IMG/VR virus record: IMGVR_UViG_3300029448_000010
Span: 19,931-83,930 of that record
Source of the DNA: a virus
Strand: one strand, 5' to 3'
Length of the DNA stretch: 64,000 nucleotides
Made by a program: the position numbers and the translations under genes. Below the pieces are notes generated by a model. It was not told where the DNA came from and made no database searches. It was given only the letters and a program-made list of their open reading frames with translations. Shown piece after piece: positions 29,782 to 39,538 of this stretch; position 1 is the first letter of the stretch, and every line of letters begins with the position of its first letter.

Positions 29782-30892
29782 GAAGAAGAATATTCAAAGA
29801 GATGAGTACGGCAATACTATTGATTCTCCTACCTTAGATTTTATTATCGAATTTAAGAAATGGGAAAAGCAACTTAGAGGTATTAGTGCTAAACGGATTC
29901 AATCAGAAGGCCGAGAGAATAAAGACGGCTCTAGAAAAGCCGTTCCTAAAACCTTGTATGGTCAATTAAGACAACATGTTACTGCGGCATTCAGAAGACC
30001 TAATTCTGTAAATGCTGGAGATAAAGGCGCATATAAGTTATTAGATAAAATTACTAAAGCAATTAAGACTAGGACTGTTTTTACTGAAGAAGACCTAGAT
30101 GACCTTAAAGAGTTTCAAGATGACTTGACTGTATTTGAACAGGCAGAAGGAAAGTTAAATCCTAGAAATACTCTATTTACTACTCCTAAAAGTTTCGATG
30201 AAGTGGATGGAGAAGTAGTTCCTAGTGAAGCCACTAAGCCACTATACGGTCATTATGTGGATAAATTTTTTGTGAGAAAATATCCTAAAAAGGGATATAA
30301 AGTAAAAACTAAATGGTCTAATTCTAGTATGAATACTGCTAATCCACCATTGGCTCAAGCCTTATTTGCAGGGCCAAAAAGCCCAAGTGACTTAGGTATT
30401 GAAAAAGGATTAATTCAAATCGTCGATGATGCAATAGAGGAATTAGAAAGTGAAAAGATTAATCTATACACTATTGGAATTAAGAGAGCAGGGGCATTAG
30501 CAAGACTACCTTCTGTTAAGAAGTGGGTTAATTCTGCTATTAGAAATAAAAGATTCTATCCTGAAAACAGTGGTAAGATTAATTTGAGGGCTATTGGTAA
30601 TGCTCTATTGGCCCAGACTTTTCCTATTAAAAGTGAAGCCGAGCAAAAGGTGTTAATGATAGCCGCTACTAATAAGCAGGTAAATTATGCTCAAGATATA
30701 TTAAGATTCAAAGTAGGTCAAATTACACCTGCGGTCATGACTACTTTAATTAGAGAAGTTATTTCAAGAGGTTCGCAAGAACACATTAAAGTTAGAAATG
30801 GATATTATTTACAGTTAAGAGGATTGTCCGACCCTCCTTCTGAAACACATAAAGACATTAAAAAGAGTTGGATAGAAATGCTATGGGCGTGA
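29765..30892 (+). CDS. Unknown 375-residue protein, untagged
   Basis: Starts MPSQSKKKN after AAGGAGGATGAG. Basic and helical throughout, no cysteine pair, no transmembrane segment, C-terminal IKKSWIEMLWA. It lacks the N-terminal tag; the terminal KKSWIEML has a Trp in a similar helical context but is not a convincing match. Function unknown, virion-cluster position. Confidence 0.72.
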   Translation: MPSQSKKKNIQRDEYGNTIDSPTLDFIIEFKKWEKQLRGISAKRIQSEGRENKDGSRKAVPKTLYGQLRQHVTAAFRRPNSVNAGDKGAYKLLDKITKAIKTRTVFTEEDLDDLKEFQDDLTVFEQAEGKLNPRNTLFTTPKSFDEVDGEVVPSEATKPLYGHYVDKFFVRKYPKKGYKVKTKWSNSSMNTANPPLAQALFAGPKSPSDLGIEKGLIQIVDDAIEELESEKINLYTIGIKRAGALARLPSVKKWVNSAIRNKRFYPENSGKINLRAIGNALLAQTFPIKSEAEQKVLMIAATNKQVNYAQDILRFKVGQITPAVMTTLIREVISRGSQEHIKVRNGYYLQLRGLSDPPSETHKDIKKSWIEMLWA

Positions 30893-30896
30893 TTAA

Positions 30897-31241
30897 ATGA
30901 ATTGGGAAAATATATTGAAGAAAGATATTAATTGGTTAGATGCGTTTCATAAATTCGGATTTAATGATGGAGAAAACTATACCGGACAAACAGAAGCAAT
31001 TGCTGGCTTTTTAGGAACGAAAGGATATTTGTCACATGTAACTAAATCAGGAGGTCATAATACTTTCATTAGAGCAATATATAAAACAACAATTGCCGAA
31101 GGATATGATAAAGAAAAGGTATATCCTCTTGATAGTGAAGAGTCCCGTAGTGGGGCAAGGGAAGATTTTGCACCTGAATTATTGAAATTATTAGATGACA
31201 GATATGGCAAATCAACAAAATCCGAAGGCATTACGAGTTGA
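30897..31241 (+). CDS. Tagged protein 8 (MNWENILK), 114 residues
   Basis: Tag MNWENILKKD. Body: WLDAFHKFGFNDGEN, then a Gly-rich region (GFLGTKGYLSHVTKSGGHN) and an acidic helical end. No known family. Starts five bases after the preceding stop with GTGATTAA as ribosome binding sequence. Confidence 0.72.
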   Translation: MNWENILKKDINWLDAFHKFGFNDGENYTGQTEAIAGFLGTKGYLSHVTKSGGHNTFIRAIYKTTIAEGYDKEKVYPLDSEESRSGAREDFAPELLKLLDDRYGKSTKSEGITS

Positions 31242-31246
31242 TTAAA

Positions 31247-31507
31247 ATGAGTTGGGAAAATATTGTAAAACGCAGTAATTCTGATGAACTCGATAAGGTA
31301 TTAGACATGTATTCAGGACTAAAATTTATTGTAAATGATACTTATGCTGATATGATACCTTTTGTTTCTTTATTACAAAATGGTTCTTTAGAAGAGGCAA
31401 ATGATGAATGGAAAAAGATGCAGGGTAACATTAAGGATTTAGAAGGTTCACTGAGAGGCATGCAAGAAGTTAATGATTTTATTACTAAATTGTTAGGTGA
31501 TGCTTAA
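31247..31507 (+). CDS. Tagged protein 9 (MSWENIVK), 86 residues
   Basis: Tag MSWENIVKRS. Body is acidic and helical (DELDKVLDMYSGLKF; ANDEWKKMQGNIKDLEG). Start chosen after GTTGATTAAA. No known family. Confidence 0.7.
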   Translation: MSWENIVKRSNSDELDKVLDMYSGLKFIVNDTYADMIPFVSLLQNGSLEEANDEWKKMQGNIKDLEGSLRGMQEVNDFITKLLGDA

Positions 31508-32163
31508 TGATTACTCGCAAACGATGTGCCGTCTGTCAGCATGATGATAGAGAAGAATTAGAAGCCGCTTTAGAAGGCGCATTTATTTCCTGTGATGATT
31601 TAGATAATAGAGAAGGCTGGAGAAGCGGTACTTCTGCAAAGCATCTTAGAAATCACATGGGGGATTATACTAACAGTAGTAATCCTAAATGTAAATTGTG
31701 TGTTGACCCAATGAGGAAACATTACGAGGAAGCATTATCCGATGGTAATATCACTGCTGAAGGCGTTTCTCTAGCACTTGATGTTACTAAGGAACAGGTA
31801 CAGCGACACATGAAGCACCACTTAGCACCTTTGGTTCAACAATCTGCCGCCAACATTATAGCGAAAAAGGAAGTAAATGAAATCGAACTACTAAGTACTA
31901 ACATACAAAGGTTAGATGATAAGTTAGATGAGTTATTCAGGAATACAGAATTAGAACCTAGAGAGATAGATAGCCTAACTAAACTTGCTAAAGAAGTTAG
32001 AGAGAGTCTAAAGTATCTTATGGAGTTTAAGGGCAAACTTATTCACAAGAGACAAGACACAATTATTGTCGCACAAATGCAAGTTGTTCAAGAAGTCCTT
32101 GCACAAAACAATCCTGAGATATGGCTTGAGATTAAAAAGAAAATGCAGGAGAAATTACAATGA
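31507..32163 (+). CDS. terS: Probable small terminase subunit with tandem zinc/HTH modules
   Basis: This 218-residue protein contains two copies of a module typical of phage TerS-like DNA-binding proteins: CxxC, then helix, then RH...H. Copy 1 is CAVCQHDDREELEAAL ending KHLRNHMGDY; copy 2 is CKLCVDPMRKHYEEAL ending VQRHMKHHLAPL. A long helix follows (LDDKLDELFRN, then a C-terminal coil), as in the oligomerisation domain of TerS. It lies eight genes upstream of TerL. Such proteins recognise genomic DNA ends and activate packaging. It lacks the tag. A general DNA-binding regulator is the alternative. Confidence 0.6.
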   Translation: MITRKRCAVCQHDDREELEAALEGAFISCDDLDNREGWRSGTSAKHLRNHMGDYTNSSNPKCKLCVDPMRKHYEEALSDGNITAEGVSLALDVTKEQVQRHMKHHLAPLVQQSAANIIAKKEVNEIELLSTNIQRLDDKLDELFRNTELEPREIDSLTKLAKEVRESLKYLMEFKGKLIHKRQDTIIVAQMQVVQEVLAQNNPEIWLEIKKKMQEKLQ

Positions 32164-32396
32164 GTTGGTTTGATATATTGAAACAAGAATCGGTAAAAGC
32201 ATTGGTTGAAGATGCTTTAGATTTGCATAGTAGGGGTCGTGATTTTTACAAAGAAACTTATACAAAAGAAGATATTAAGCAAATGATGGACTTTTTCAAA
32301 AAGGAAAATAAAAGAGATAGGCTAGACCAATTTGATACGGACTATAATAGTAAAGCAATAAGACTACTAGAAAAAGCATTGGAGGAATTACAATGA
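32160..32396 (+). CDS. Tagged protein 10 (MSWFDILK), 78 residues
   Basis: Tag MSWFDILKQE, then an acidic helical body (VEDALDLHSRGRDFYKETY). No known family. Its ATG overlaps the preceding stop. Confidence 0.7.
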   Translation: MSWFDILKQESVKALVEDALDLHSRGRDFYKETYTKEDIKQMMDFFKKENKRDRLDQFDTDYNSKAIRLLEKALEELQ

Positions 32397-32779
32397 GTTG
32401 GAAAGATATAATTAAAGCACCATTTGATGCACCTAGAAGAAGTAGGGCATTCAGGGCTAGAAGTAAGGCTGAAGAAGAAATAAGTGCAACAAAACCTAAA
32501 GAGGATTTATCCACTGACATTTCTGCTTTTGCTTCTAAGATTATTGACCCTCAGATGGAAAGATACGGTAGGGCTTTTGTGGATATAACAAAAAATAAAG
32601 ATTGGAAAGAATTTTCTGAATTATTGGATAAATACAAAGGTAAGGATAGACTAGCGAATGAACTCGGTAAATTATACAATACCAAAGTGTTCATTACCCA
32701 TAGGCCGTCTAAAGGCGACCCTAGAGATGAAGACTATGTTATTGATATTGGAGCAAACCACGAAGAAAGAGGTGCTTAA
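32393..32779 (+). CDS. Tagged protein 11 (MSWKDIIK), 128 residues
   Basis: Tag MSWKDIIKAP, a basic patch (PRRSRAFRARSKAEEE), then a globular alpha/beta domain ending in an Asp/Glu-rich strand (DEDYVIDIGANHEERG). Starts by ATGA overlap. No known family. Confidence 0.7.
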   Translation: MSWKDIIKAPFDAPRRSRAFRARSKAEEEISATKPKEDLSTDISAFASKIIDPQMERYGRAFVDITKNKDWKEFSELLDKYKGKDRLANELGKLYNTKVFITHRPSKGDPRDEDYVIDIGANHEERGA

Positions 32780-32781
32780 TA

Positions 32782-33204
32782 ATGAGTTGGAAAGAAACAC
32801 TAAAAGCCCACTGCGGCACAGAGGAAAAATTAGAAGACGATGACCCATTTGAAAAACTAGTCGGTAATCAAGATGAAATAGATGCTGACGGTGATGGTAA
32901 AATAACAGGAAATGATTTTAAGATTCTAGGAAGAAAGTCTAAACTAAAGAAAGCAAGAGACATGAAGCAAGTCCCTCTATCTAATGGCAAGACCTATCCA
33001 CAGAATATTAGAATATTTGAAGCCACTTTGAAAAAAGAAGGTGGTGCGGCTGGTATTAAGAATTTAGTTGATGCAAGTAAACTATCAAAAAAAGAAGTGA
33101 AGGCTGTTCTTGATATAATGAAGAACATAAGGATTCACAAGTATGGAGACATTATTCTAATGGATGGATTACCTAAAGGAAAAGGGAGAGGGTTCACTGC
33201 ATGA
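32782..33204 (+). CDS. Tagged EF-hand-like protein 12 (MSWKETLK), 140 residues
   Basis: Tag MSWKETLKAH. Residues 34-45 (DADGDGKITGND) form a near-canonical EF-hand calcium loop: Asp at loop positions 1, 3 and 5, Lys at 7, Ile at 8 and Asp at 12. Only one loop is visible, as in dockerin or bacterial calcium-binding proteins. A helical C-terminal domain follows (LSKKEVKAVLDIMKNI). Possible structural calcium site in a head protein. Confidence 0.7.
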   Translation: MSWKETLKAHCGTEEKLEDDDPFEKLVGNQDEIDADGDGKITGNDFKILGRKSKLKKARDMKQVPLSNGKTYPQNIRIFEATLKKEGGAAGIKNLVDASKLSKKEVKAVLDIMKNIRIHKYGDIILMDGLPKGKGRGFTA

Positions 33205-33464
33205 GTTGGGAAAATATAATTAAAAGAGGCCGAAGTTATGGTCGTAAAAAAAGAGCCGCCGAACATAACGCACCTACTCTTAAACAAATAGAAGAATTAG
33301 AGAAAGACCTTGAAAAGCATAAGGTTGAATTATCAACTTTAGGAACAAGTCAGCAAATTGAAAGATATGGTTTTGAAACACAGATGAACAAGGTTCGCAA
33401 AAAAGAAAAAGTCATTCGTTCATTAGAAAGCAAAATAAAAGAATTAAAGGATAAACTGAAGTGA
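33201..33464 (+). CDS. Tagged coiled-coil protein 13 (MSWENIIK), 87 residues
   Basis: Tag MSWENIIKRG, a basic segment (RSYGRKKRAAEH), then a clear heptad-like coiled coil (QIEELEKDLEKHKVELS; RKKEKVIRSLESKIKELK). No other domain. Confidence 0.72.
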   Translation: MSWENIIKRGRSYGRKKRAAEHNAPTLKQIEELEKDLEKHKVELSTLGTSQQIERYGFETQMNKVRKKEKVIRSLESKIKELKDKLK

Positions 33465-33468
33465 TAAC

Positions 33469-33870
33469 ATGGATTGGCATATTATTCTAAAGAAACTTGT
33501 GTGTCCTACGGCAACACAAGACCTGAAACTCAACACTAAAAATAGAGATAGGGCAATAAAAGAAAAACATATTCAATATGGCCCTCTCAATCTAAACGAT
33601 GAAAAGTATTGGGAAGAATATGCTAAGAAGTGGAATACTACTGCTGATGTGGCTAAGGAATCTAATTGTAGTAATTGTGTTGCATTTGACATATCTCCAA
33701 GAATGGATGACTGTATGCCACTAAATACAGACGAAGATGGCCGACTAGGTTATTGTTGGATGCACGATTTCAAATGCCATTCTGTGAGAACTTGTTATAC
33801 TTGGGCTAAAGGAGGCCCAATTGATGACGATAAGGCTTCTAAAGAAAATCAAATGAGAGGCCGCAGGTGA
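33469..33870 (+). CDS. Tagged Cys-rich protein 14 (MDWHIILK), 133 residues
   Basis: Tag MDWHIILKKL. The C-terminal half has seven cysteines: CSNCVAF, DDCMPL, GYCWMHDFKCHS and RTCYTWAKGG. The order resembles small iron-sulfur (HiPIP-like) or zinc proteins found in marine phages. Basic tail (NQMRGRR). Metal type cannot be told from the sequence. Confidence 0.7.
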   Translation: MDWHIILKKLVCPTATQDLKLNTKNRDRAIKEKHIQYGPLNLNDEKYWEEYAKKWNTTADVAKESNCSNCVAFDISPRMDDCMPLNTDEDGRLGYCWMHDFKCHSVRTCYTWAKGGPIDDDKASKENQMRGRR

Positions 33871-33874
33871 TTGA

Positions 33875-35983
33875 ATGAAAAAATTTCCGGATAGTCTAAT
33901 TGAATTATTTGCTATGTTGGCTGACGATAAGCGAGCCAAAGTATTGTTTAACATTAAATCTAGCAAGGTTGGTAAAAAAAGCATTACTAACCCTGTATTC
34001 GATGGTATGGTAAATCACTTCAGGGCAAATGAAATTAGTCAAGATTCAGTTAGACAATATCTTAGGGATAATGATATTCTTGCAACTCTAATACCTAATT
34101 CTTTAGGTAAAGCCGAAAGACTACAATTACGAAGTAATATGGCTAACAATTTAGAAACTCTTATTCAGAATTTAGGTAAAAGACAATCCCGTGACCAAAC
34201 TCAACGCTTACTTGATGCTATCTTAGCAGATGATAATAAATCTAAAGCAGGTATTGTGGCTTTGAATGTGTTTATTAAGGATGCTAGCCCAAGAAAGATA
34301 AGGGAGATAAAAGATGATTACTTAACTCCCGAAATAAGACTAAACTTAATAGGAATTGTTGAAAAATACGCCTCCAAAAAGAAAAATTTTACTCCAAGTG
34401 ACTTCGATAAAGACACAATGATTAACTTAAATAACAATTTGATAACAATTCGCTCCACAGCAACAGAAATTGACGCAAAAGAACTCAATGACGAAGCCAA
34501 AAAGAACGGTTGGACTAGAGAATCGTCAGGTAATAGCGTTATTTTAAGAAAAATATTCAAAATGGGCGTTAAAACCACAGAAGAGTCACTAAGAAAGTTA
34601 ATTCAAGATGATTTACCTTCAGTTGAATCTGCTAATGATGGACAAAACACTCAAATTACTCAAAAACCATCAGATTTACGCAGATTATTGTATGGAAAAG
34701 AAGCAACTTTCAAAACAATAGGTGGTTTTTCTCAAATTGCGGCTAAAATGCAAGTTATACTAGAAGACTTCGGTACTGTTGATAAAGAAATCATAGAAAG
34801 TTGGTTTAAATTAGTGACAGAAGGTGTAGGTACGGGATTAAGTTCAGATGCGGAGTTTATGAAGGCAATTACTAACTTTAAAGTCAATGGTTCTTCTATG
34901 TATGGTAAGTTTTTAAGCGGAAAAACGCAATCAAAGAACCATAAGGCATCTTTTTATGTTAGAGAGTTATTGGAACAGCCTCTTAGTCAAAACTTATTCG
35001 ATGAAGTTATGAAAAACATCAAAGGTAGTCTTAGAGTGTCTAGGCAGAATTGGATAGCATGGAAAAAGGCTTCTTTAGATACTAAAAAAGAAAAAGATGC
35101 TTTTGAGATTGATGCTAGAAAGCCATTAACTGATGAATCTAGACAGGCTTTTGAAGAAACTTATCTTACAGCGACTAGAAATTCAATACAAGCGATTATG
35201 CTAGAATATCTCAAAGATGAGGAAGGATTAGAAATAAGCGATAGTGACTATGTTATATTAAATGAAAATCAGAAAAAGGAATCTCAAATAGCGTTAATAG
35301 AAGATTCAGAAATTATGGAAAAGATTTCTGCACTCCGTACTGACATATTAGACGATAAAGATGCTTTAATATTTTACAAGGATTGGTTGAAAGAAAACGA
35401 CTATGCTGAAGATTTAACCTTATTTAGAGAAAGAAGGATGGTATCTCAATTACCTACGAAAGAAACTGAGGAAATAGATTTTACTTATTTAGATACCGAG
35501 TCCGAATTGACTAGGGTTATATATTCTGTAATACATAATGCGCCAACCAAAGTCACAGAAGATAAAGACGGCGAGAAAGTCGAGAGGCCGATAGATGGTA
35601 TTTTCAGAAAATATTTAGGCAACAGGTCAAAGTTAGCAAAGTATGTAAAATCTAATAAGAAGGACATAAAAGAAGGTCTAGTAGTATTCTATCATATCTG
35701 TAATACTATGGGGTCTTCTTTGGTGACAGAAGCACAAGCCATAGACAAGCATACATCAAAAGGCTTATCTGCGGAAAACGAGTCGCTGCTAGCAGCAGTA
35801 AAGAAATTTGCCGCTAAAATGGAAAGAAGTCTTAAATTATTCAAAAATAGGTTTAAAGAAGAATTAGGCACAAGACTGAAAGATATAGCAGATAGCCCAA
35901 AAAAGTACCCTGCTGTTTATGATAAACAACCTTACATAACTAAACTAATTAAGTATTCACTGCTAAAGAGGCGACCACAATGA
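33875..35983 (+). CDS. Large charged helical protein, 702 residues
   Basis: Unknown. Lys/Asp/Glu/Asn-rich and helical throughout, with no cysteine motif, membrane segment or tag. Starts MKKFPDSLIELFAMLADDKRAK; the C-terminus is KYSLLKRRPQ. Placed beside the next large protein and among tagged genes, which suggests a virion internal or scaffold-associated protein. Confidence 0.75.
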   Translation: MKKFPDSLIELFAMLADDKRAKVLFNIKSSKVGKKSITNPVFDGMVNHFRANEISQDSVRQYLRDNDILATLIPNSLGKAERLQLRSNMANNLETLIQNLGKRQSRDQTQRLLDAILADDNKSKAGIVALNVFIKDASPRKIREIKDDYLTPEIRLNLIGIVEKYASKKKNFTPSDFDKDTMINLNNNLITIRSTATEIDAKELNDEAKKNGWTRESSGNSVILRKIFKMGVKTTEESLRKLIQDDLPSVESANDGQNTQITQKPSDLRRLLYGKEATFKTIGGFSQIAAKMQVILEDFGTVDKEIIESWFKLVTEGVGTGLSSDAEFMKAITNFKVNGSSMYGKFLSGKTQSKNHKASFYVRELLEQPLSQNLFDEVMKNIKGSLRVSRQNWIAWKKASLDTKKEKDAFEIDARKPLTDESRQAFEETYLTATRNSIQAIMLEYLKDEEGLEISDSDYVILNENQKKESQIALIEDSEIMEKISALRTDILDDKDALIFYKDWLKENDYAEDLTLFRERRMVSQLPTKETEEIDFTYLDTESELTRVIYSVIHNAPTKVTEDKDGEKVERPIDGIFRKYLGNRSKLAKYVKSNKKDIKEGLVVFYHICNTMGSSLVTEAQAIDKHTSKGLSAENESLLAAVKKFAAKMERSLKLFKNRFKEELGTRLKDIADSPKKYPAVYDKQPYITKLIKYSLLKRRPQ

Positions 35984-38637
35984 CTAAACAATTAAATAAG
36001 TATTTGCCTAGTCAGGCTAAAGAGATTCTAAATGCTTCTGAAAAGGAATTTAGAAGAGTTGTTGGTGGAAGTAGCCAAAGTGATAAAAAGAAAGCAATTA
36101 CTTCAATAGAAGATTCTATTAGAGAGAACATAATGAAGTATAGAAAGGTTCTTAGAACTAATATAGGAACTAAAACTAGACAGGCTACTAGTAAGGAAGT
36201 TAGAGAAGTTATTTTACAAATCATACAAGAAGTAAATGAGCATTTAATGACTTTAAAAACTGAGAAAAAAATGCCTTCTAGTAAAGATATAGCAGTACAA
36301 GAACATATAATAGATTCTATTAGAGATATATTAGAAGATACTAAGCATGTAAGATATAGCGGTGCTAAGTTAAAGGTTGAGGATATTATGTCTAATTCCT
36401 TTTCATCTGACCAAATAACTACTACTAAAAAGATTAATGTTTCTGAAATAGAATCAGACATTAAAATCCTTTTTAATACAAAAGAATACCCTATTCCTAA
36501 TCATATTAAAAAGAATTTAAGGGCTTTTACTGAAAGGCTTGAAGAATTGTCTAAAGCAAAGACTACTAGATTCAAAATACATAGACATGAATCCCATTTG
36601 AAAAAGATTTTTGGTAGCGATACTCAAAGGGCTAAAGATGCTAAAGATAGAAAGGCCACATATAAGTTTTGGAAAGGTATTGCTGGTCATGAAGATGATT
36701 TAGAAACTGAATTAGATAAGTTAGTTGTATTATTAAAAAAAGGTAATCCAAGTGATGCTAAAGCCGATAAAGATGTAGCGGCATTTCTAAAGTTTATGTC
36801 TGATGAACCTGATTTGAAGTATGTTTATCCATTCCCTAAAAAGACATTAGGCTTTGCTGATTTACATGCAAGGTCGTATCAATTCCTACTTAATTTCCTT
36901 AAACTGTTTAATTATGATGTTAACTTTAGAGGAAGTAAAAGTAGTTATGCGGGTAAAGGAGATTCCGACGCACCTAGCGATGATGACGATACTTCGGATT
37001 CAGAAGTAACAGGCGGTACAGGTCGAGAAGAAGTAGTATCAGACGAACCTCAAGACTGGGATGATAGCAAGGAATTAGATGTTCAAACAGAACAGAATAT
37101 AGCCGCAGAAGCCCAAAGAGCAGATAGAGCGAATCAATTGACCGTAGGTGAAGATGTAGTAAGAGATGTATTCAGTAATCCTGAAGTTTCAGAATTGATA
37201 AAAGATATGGAGAAAGAAGATTACGACCCATTAGGTATATTAGTAGTAAAAGATGACTTAAAGAGTTTAATGCCTTTATATGGAGAAATAGACGAAATTA
37301 AAGACTATTTAGAAGAAAAGAGAGCCTTGCTAGATATAGATGAAGACGATGAAGAGGCTATTTTTAAGACATTTATGGATGATTTAGAGAGAATACACTC
37401 TTTAGCAGACAGTCTAAAAGAGTTCCATTTACCTATATTTGCGGCGGAAAACCCTGTAATTAGAGAAGAATATCCAGAATTGAAGGCTAAAGCAGGGTCA
37501 ACAGGTGCAGACATTGATAGATTTTTAGAATTGTTTGCTAATTTAATCCAAGATGAAAAAGCGACTATGGCTAATGTAACTGCTCTTGATTTAAGGGGCG
37601 CAAGCACCGGAGGGAAAAAGGAAGAAAAAGCCCCACCAAGATATTTCAAATATGTTAAGGGAGTTGCCTCAAGAAAAGGTTCTCCTAGACAGTCCTTTAA
37701 AGCAGCAAGTTCAGCAAACTCTAAGATTAATGCGGCTATTAATAGAGTAGTTAAAGAAATGGCACATGTATTTATTACTCCACAAATGTCTCATTTAGAT
37801 GCGGGAATATCTCTCCCCTTTAAGAATAACTTTGCTCTAAGATTAATTTCCTCAACTAAAAAATTAGATGAAAAGTTTAAGATTTATCAAGCCATAAATC
37901 AAAAGTTTATGAGTACAGGAGAAGCATTCATAGATGAAGAAGCCGTGGTTAAATTAAGGTCATTTACTAATATGCTGGCTAAAGGTGATGCAGTTCAGAA
38001 TTTTGAGAACATTAAATCGGCAGGTGCTAAGTTTGCAGAGGCATTGTATGACATCGCTGAATATACTGAAGATAAAACAAAGACTAAATTAAATAACAAC
38101 ATAAAGGAAAGCATACAAAAAGATGTGGCGGCAATACTAGGTTCTATTAGAAGCATTTCTAATGTTAGAAGAGATGAATATTTCATGAATAATACATGGG
38201 GTAACAAGATAGGAATACTAGACGAGTATAAGAAAAGTAAGAAGGATGGAATAGAAGATATTTCAGTCCTTAGAGTAATTCTAGATTTGTTGGAAACCAA
38301 GCACGGTGAAACTGCAATACCCGACAAGAACGAAAGACAGAAGTTGCTAGATGATTTGAGAGAGATTAAGAAAAGTGAAGTTAGTGAAAAAATACTAAGT
38401 GTTCACGATTCTATTCGGCTACTAAAACAGAAGCCGGTATTTTATGGTAAAAAGAAAATCAATAACTTTGACCATATAGGTGACATGATAACTAAGATGG
38501 AAAGGGAATACAATTTAGATATTAGCGCAAGTGAGATAACAGGTGTTGTTAATGAATTGGATTCTTTTGATAGTATTAGTAAATCTTACGGTATTAGTAC
38601 AGAACATGTTTATGTGATTAAAGCCAACTTTAGGTGA
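35980..38637 (+). CDS. Large charged helical protein, 885 residues
   Basis: Unknown. Helical and charged, with an acidic low-complexity stretch in the middle (SDDDDTSDSEVTGGTGREE) separating two halves. The N-terminal half is rich in Lys/Ile/Ser. Starts by ATGA overlap with the 702-residue gene. No enzyme motif found by eye. Possibly an internal head or tail-fibre precursor. Confidence 0.75.
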   Translation: MTKQLNKYLPSQAKEILNASEKEFRRVVGGSSQSDKKKAITSIEDSIRENIMKYRKVLRTNIGTKTRQATSKEVREVILQIIQEVNEHLMTLKTEKKMPSSKDIAVQEHIIDSIRDILEDTKHVRYSGAKLKVEDIMSNSFSSDQITTTKKINVSEIESDIKILFNTKEYPIPNHIKKNLRAFTERLEELSKAKTTRFKIHRHESHLKKIFGSDTQRAKDAKDRKATYKFWKGIAGHEDDLETELDKLVVLLKKGNPSDAKADKDVAAFLKFMSDEPDLKYVYPFPKKTLGFADLHARSYQFLLNFLKLFNYDVNFRGSKSSYAGKGDSDAPSDDDDTSDSEVTGGTGREEVVSDEPQDWDDSKELDVQTEQNIAAEAQRADRANQLTVGEDVVRDVFSNPEVSELIKDMEKEDYDPLGILVVKDDLKSLMPLYGEIDEIKDYLEEKRALLDIDEDDEEAIFKTFMDDLERIHSLADSLKEFHLPIFAAENPVIREEYPELKAKAGSTGADIDRFLELFANLIQDEKATMANVTALDLRGASTGGKKEEKAPPRYFKYVKGVASRKGSPRQSFKAASSANSKINAAINRVVKEMAHVFITPQMSHLDAGISLPFKNNFALRLISSTKKLDEKFKIYQAINQKFMSTGEAFIDEEAVVKLRSFTNMLAKGDAVQNFENIKSAGAKFAEALYDIAEYTEDKTKTKLNNNIKESIQKDVAAILGSIRSISNVRRDEYFMNNTWGNKIGILDEYKKSKKDGIEDISVLRVILDLLETKHGETAIPDKNERQKLLDDLREIKKSEVSEKILSVHDSIRLLKQKPVFYGKKKINNFDHIGDMITKMEREYNLDISASEITGVVNELDSFDSISKSYGISTEHVYVIKANFR

Positions 38638-38641
38638 TAGC

Positions 38642-39121
38642 ATGGGTTGGTTTGAGATATTAAAAAGAACAGAAATTGTTCCCGAAGAATCTCTTGAGCA
38701 TTTAGAAGAGTTTGTTTTAGCAGAAGAGAAAGGCTATCCTTCTGTATTGCACCCTCTAAAAATAGTCGCTGAGTTTGATGATGATACAAACGATTTGAAG
38801 GCTTATACTTCTTTTAGAGATTTTGGTAAATTCTTTTTTGTAGGTAATAGTTATTCTTTTGTTAGGGGCGGCGGTTTTTACAAGAAAGTTCTAAACTTTA
38901 GAGACAAGTTTTTAGGTTCTTCTAAACCTAAGATTGCTTTACTTAATGTTAAAGAGTCCACTCAAATAGACAGAATGACTTCTTTAGTTGAAGGTAGGGG
39001 AGGCATTAAGATAGAAGAATATTCACAAGTGGATGATGTTATGGATGAATCTATGTATAACGAATTTAAGAAATTACCTATGTTTAGATACCCGCCATTA
39101 AAAGAAGGTGAAGAAGAATGA
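38642..39121 (+). CDS. Tagged protein 15 (MGWFEILK), 159 residues
   Basis: Tag MGWFEILKRT. The body looks globular and beta-containing (LKAYTSFRDFGKFFFVGNSYSFVRG, given here in part as GKFFFVGNSYSF), and it ends in KEGEEE, the coupling-type tail that overlaps the next ATG. No known family. Confidence 0.7.
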   Translation: MGWFEILKRTEIVPEESLEHLEEFVLAEEKGYPSVLHPLKIVAEFDDDTNDLKAYTSFRDFGKFFFVGNSYSFVRGGGFYKKVLNFRDKFLGSSKPKIALLNVKESTQIDRMTSLVEGRGGIKIEEYSQVDDVMDESMYNEFKKLPMFRYPPLKEGEEE

Positions 39122-39534
39122 ATTGGTTTGATGTATTAAAATTAAAAGACGATGATGGAAACTTGTTAATTGTTGAAGATGTTGACGAGTTTGTAAGATA
39201 CCTTAGAGAATCTTTAAGGGCAGTGGCCGCACCTTTCTATGGTACTATTACACAACCAAAGAGCGAAGGAAATCCTAGAAAATCGAACATAGTTGTAAAG
39301 GAAACATGGGTCGATGATAATACCTTAAAGGTAGTAGCCAGCGTAAGAAATCCTAATACGACACAAAGAGAATACTTTGAAATTATTCTCCGAGAAAATG
39401 AAGAAGGAGACTTTTACTTTGATAAGGTTGAAGGGGCGGGAGTGTTCCTATTCCGTAACACTAATGTCAGTAATTCGGGTAAATTAATACAAGAAATACA
39501 GCAAGCGGTTAAGAGATATTTACAAAGTAGTTGA
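39118..39534 (+). CDS. Tagged protein 16 (MNWFDVLK), 138 residues
   Basis: Tag MNWFDVLKLK. Body: acidic helix (VEDVDEFVRYLRESL) and a beta-rich domain (NIVVKETWVDDNTLKVVAS; REYFEIILREN). No known family. It directly precedes the large terminase gene. Confidence 0.7.
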   Translation: MNWFDVLKLKDDDGNLLIVEDVDEFVRYLRESLRAVAAPFYGTITQPKSEGNPRKSNIVVKETWVDDNTLKVVASVRNPNTTQREYFEIILRENEEGDFYFDKVEGAGVFLFRNTNVSNSGKLIQEIQQAVKRYLQSS

Positions 39535-39538
39535 TTGC

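Noticed and set aside
36012-38327. Antisense frames of 110-149 codons within the 885-residue gene
   Set aside because: Ser/Leu/Ile-rich shadows typical of antisense to Lys/Glu/Asp-rich coding; no start signals.
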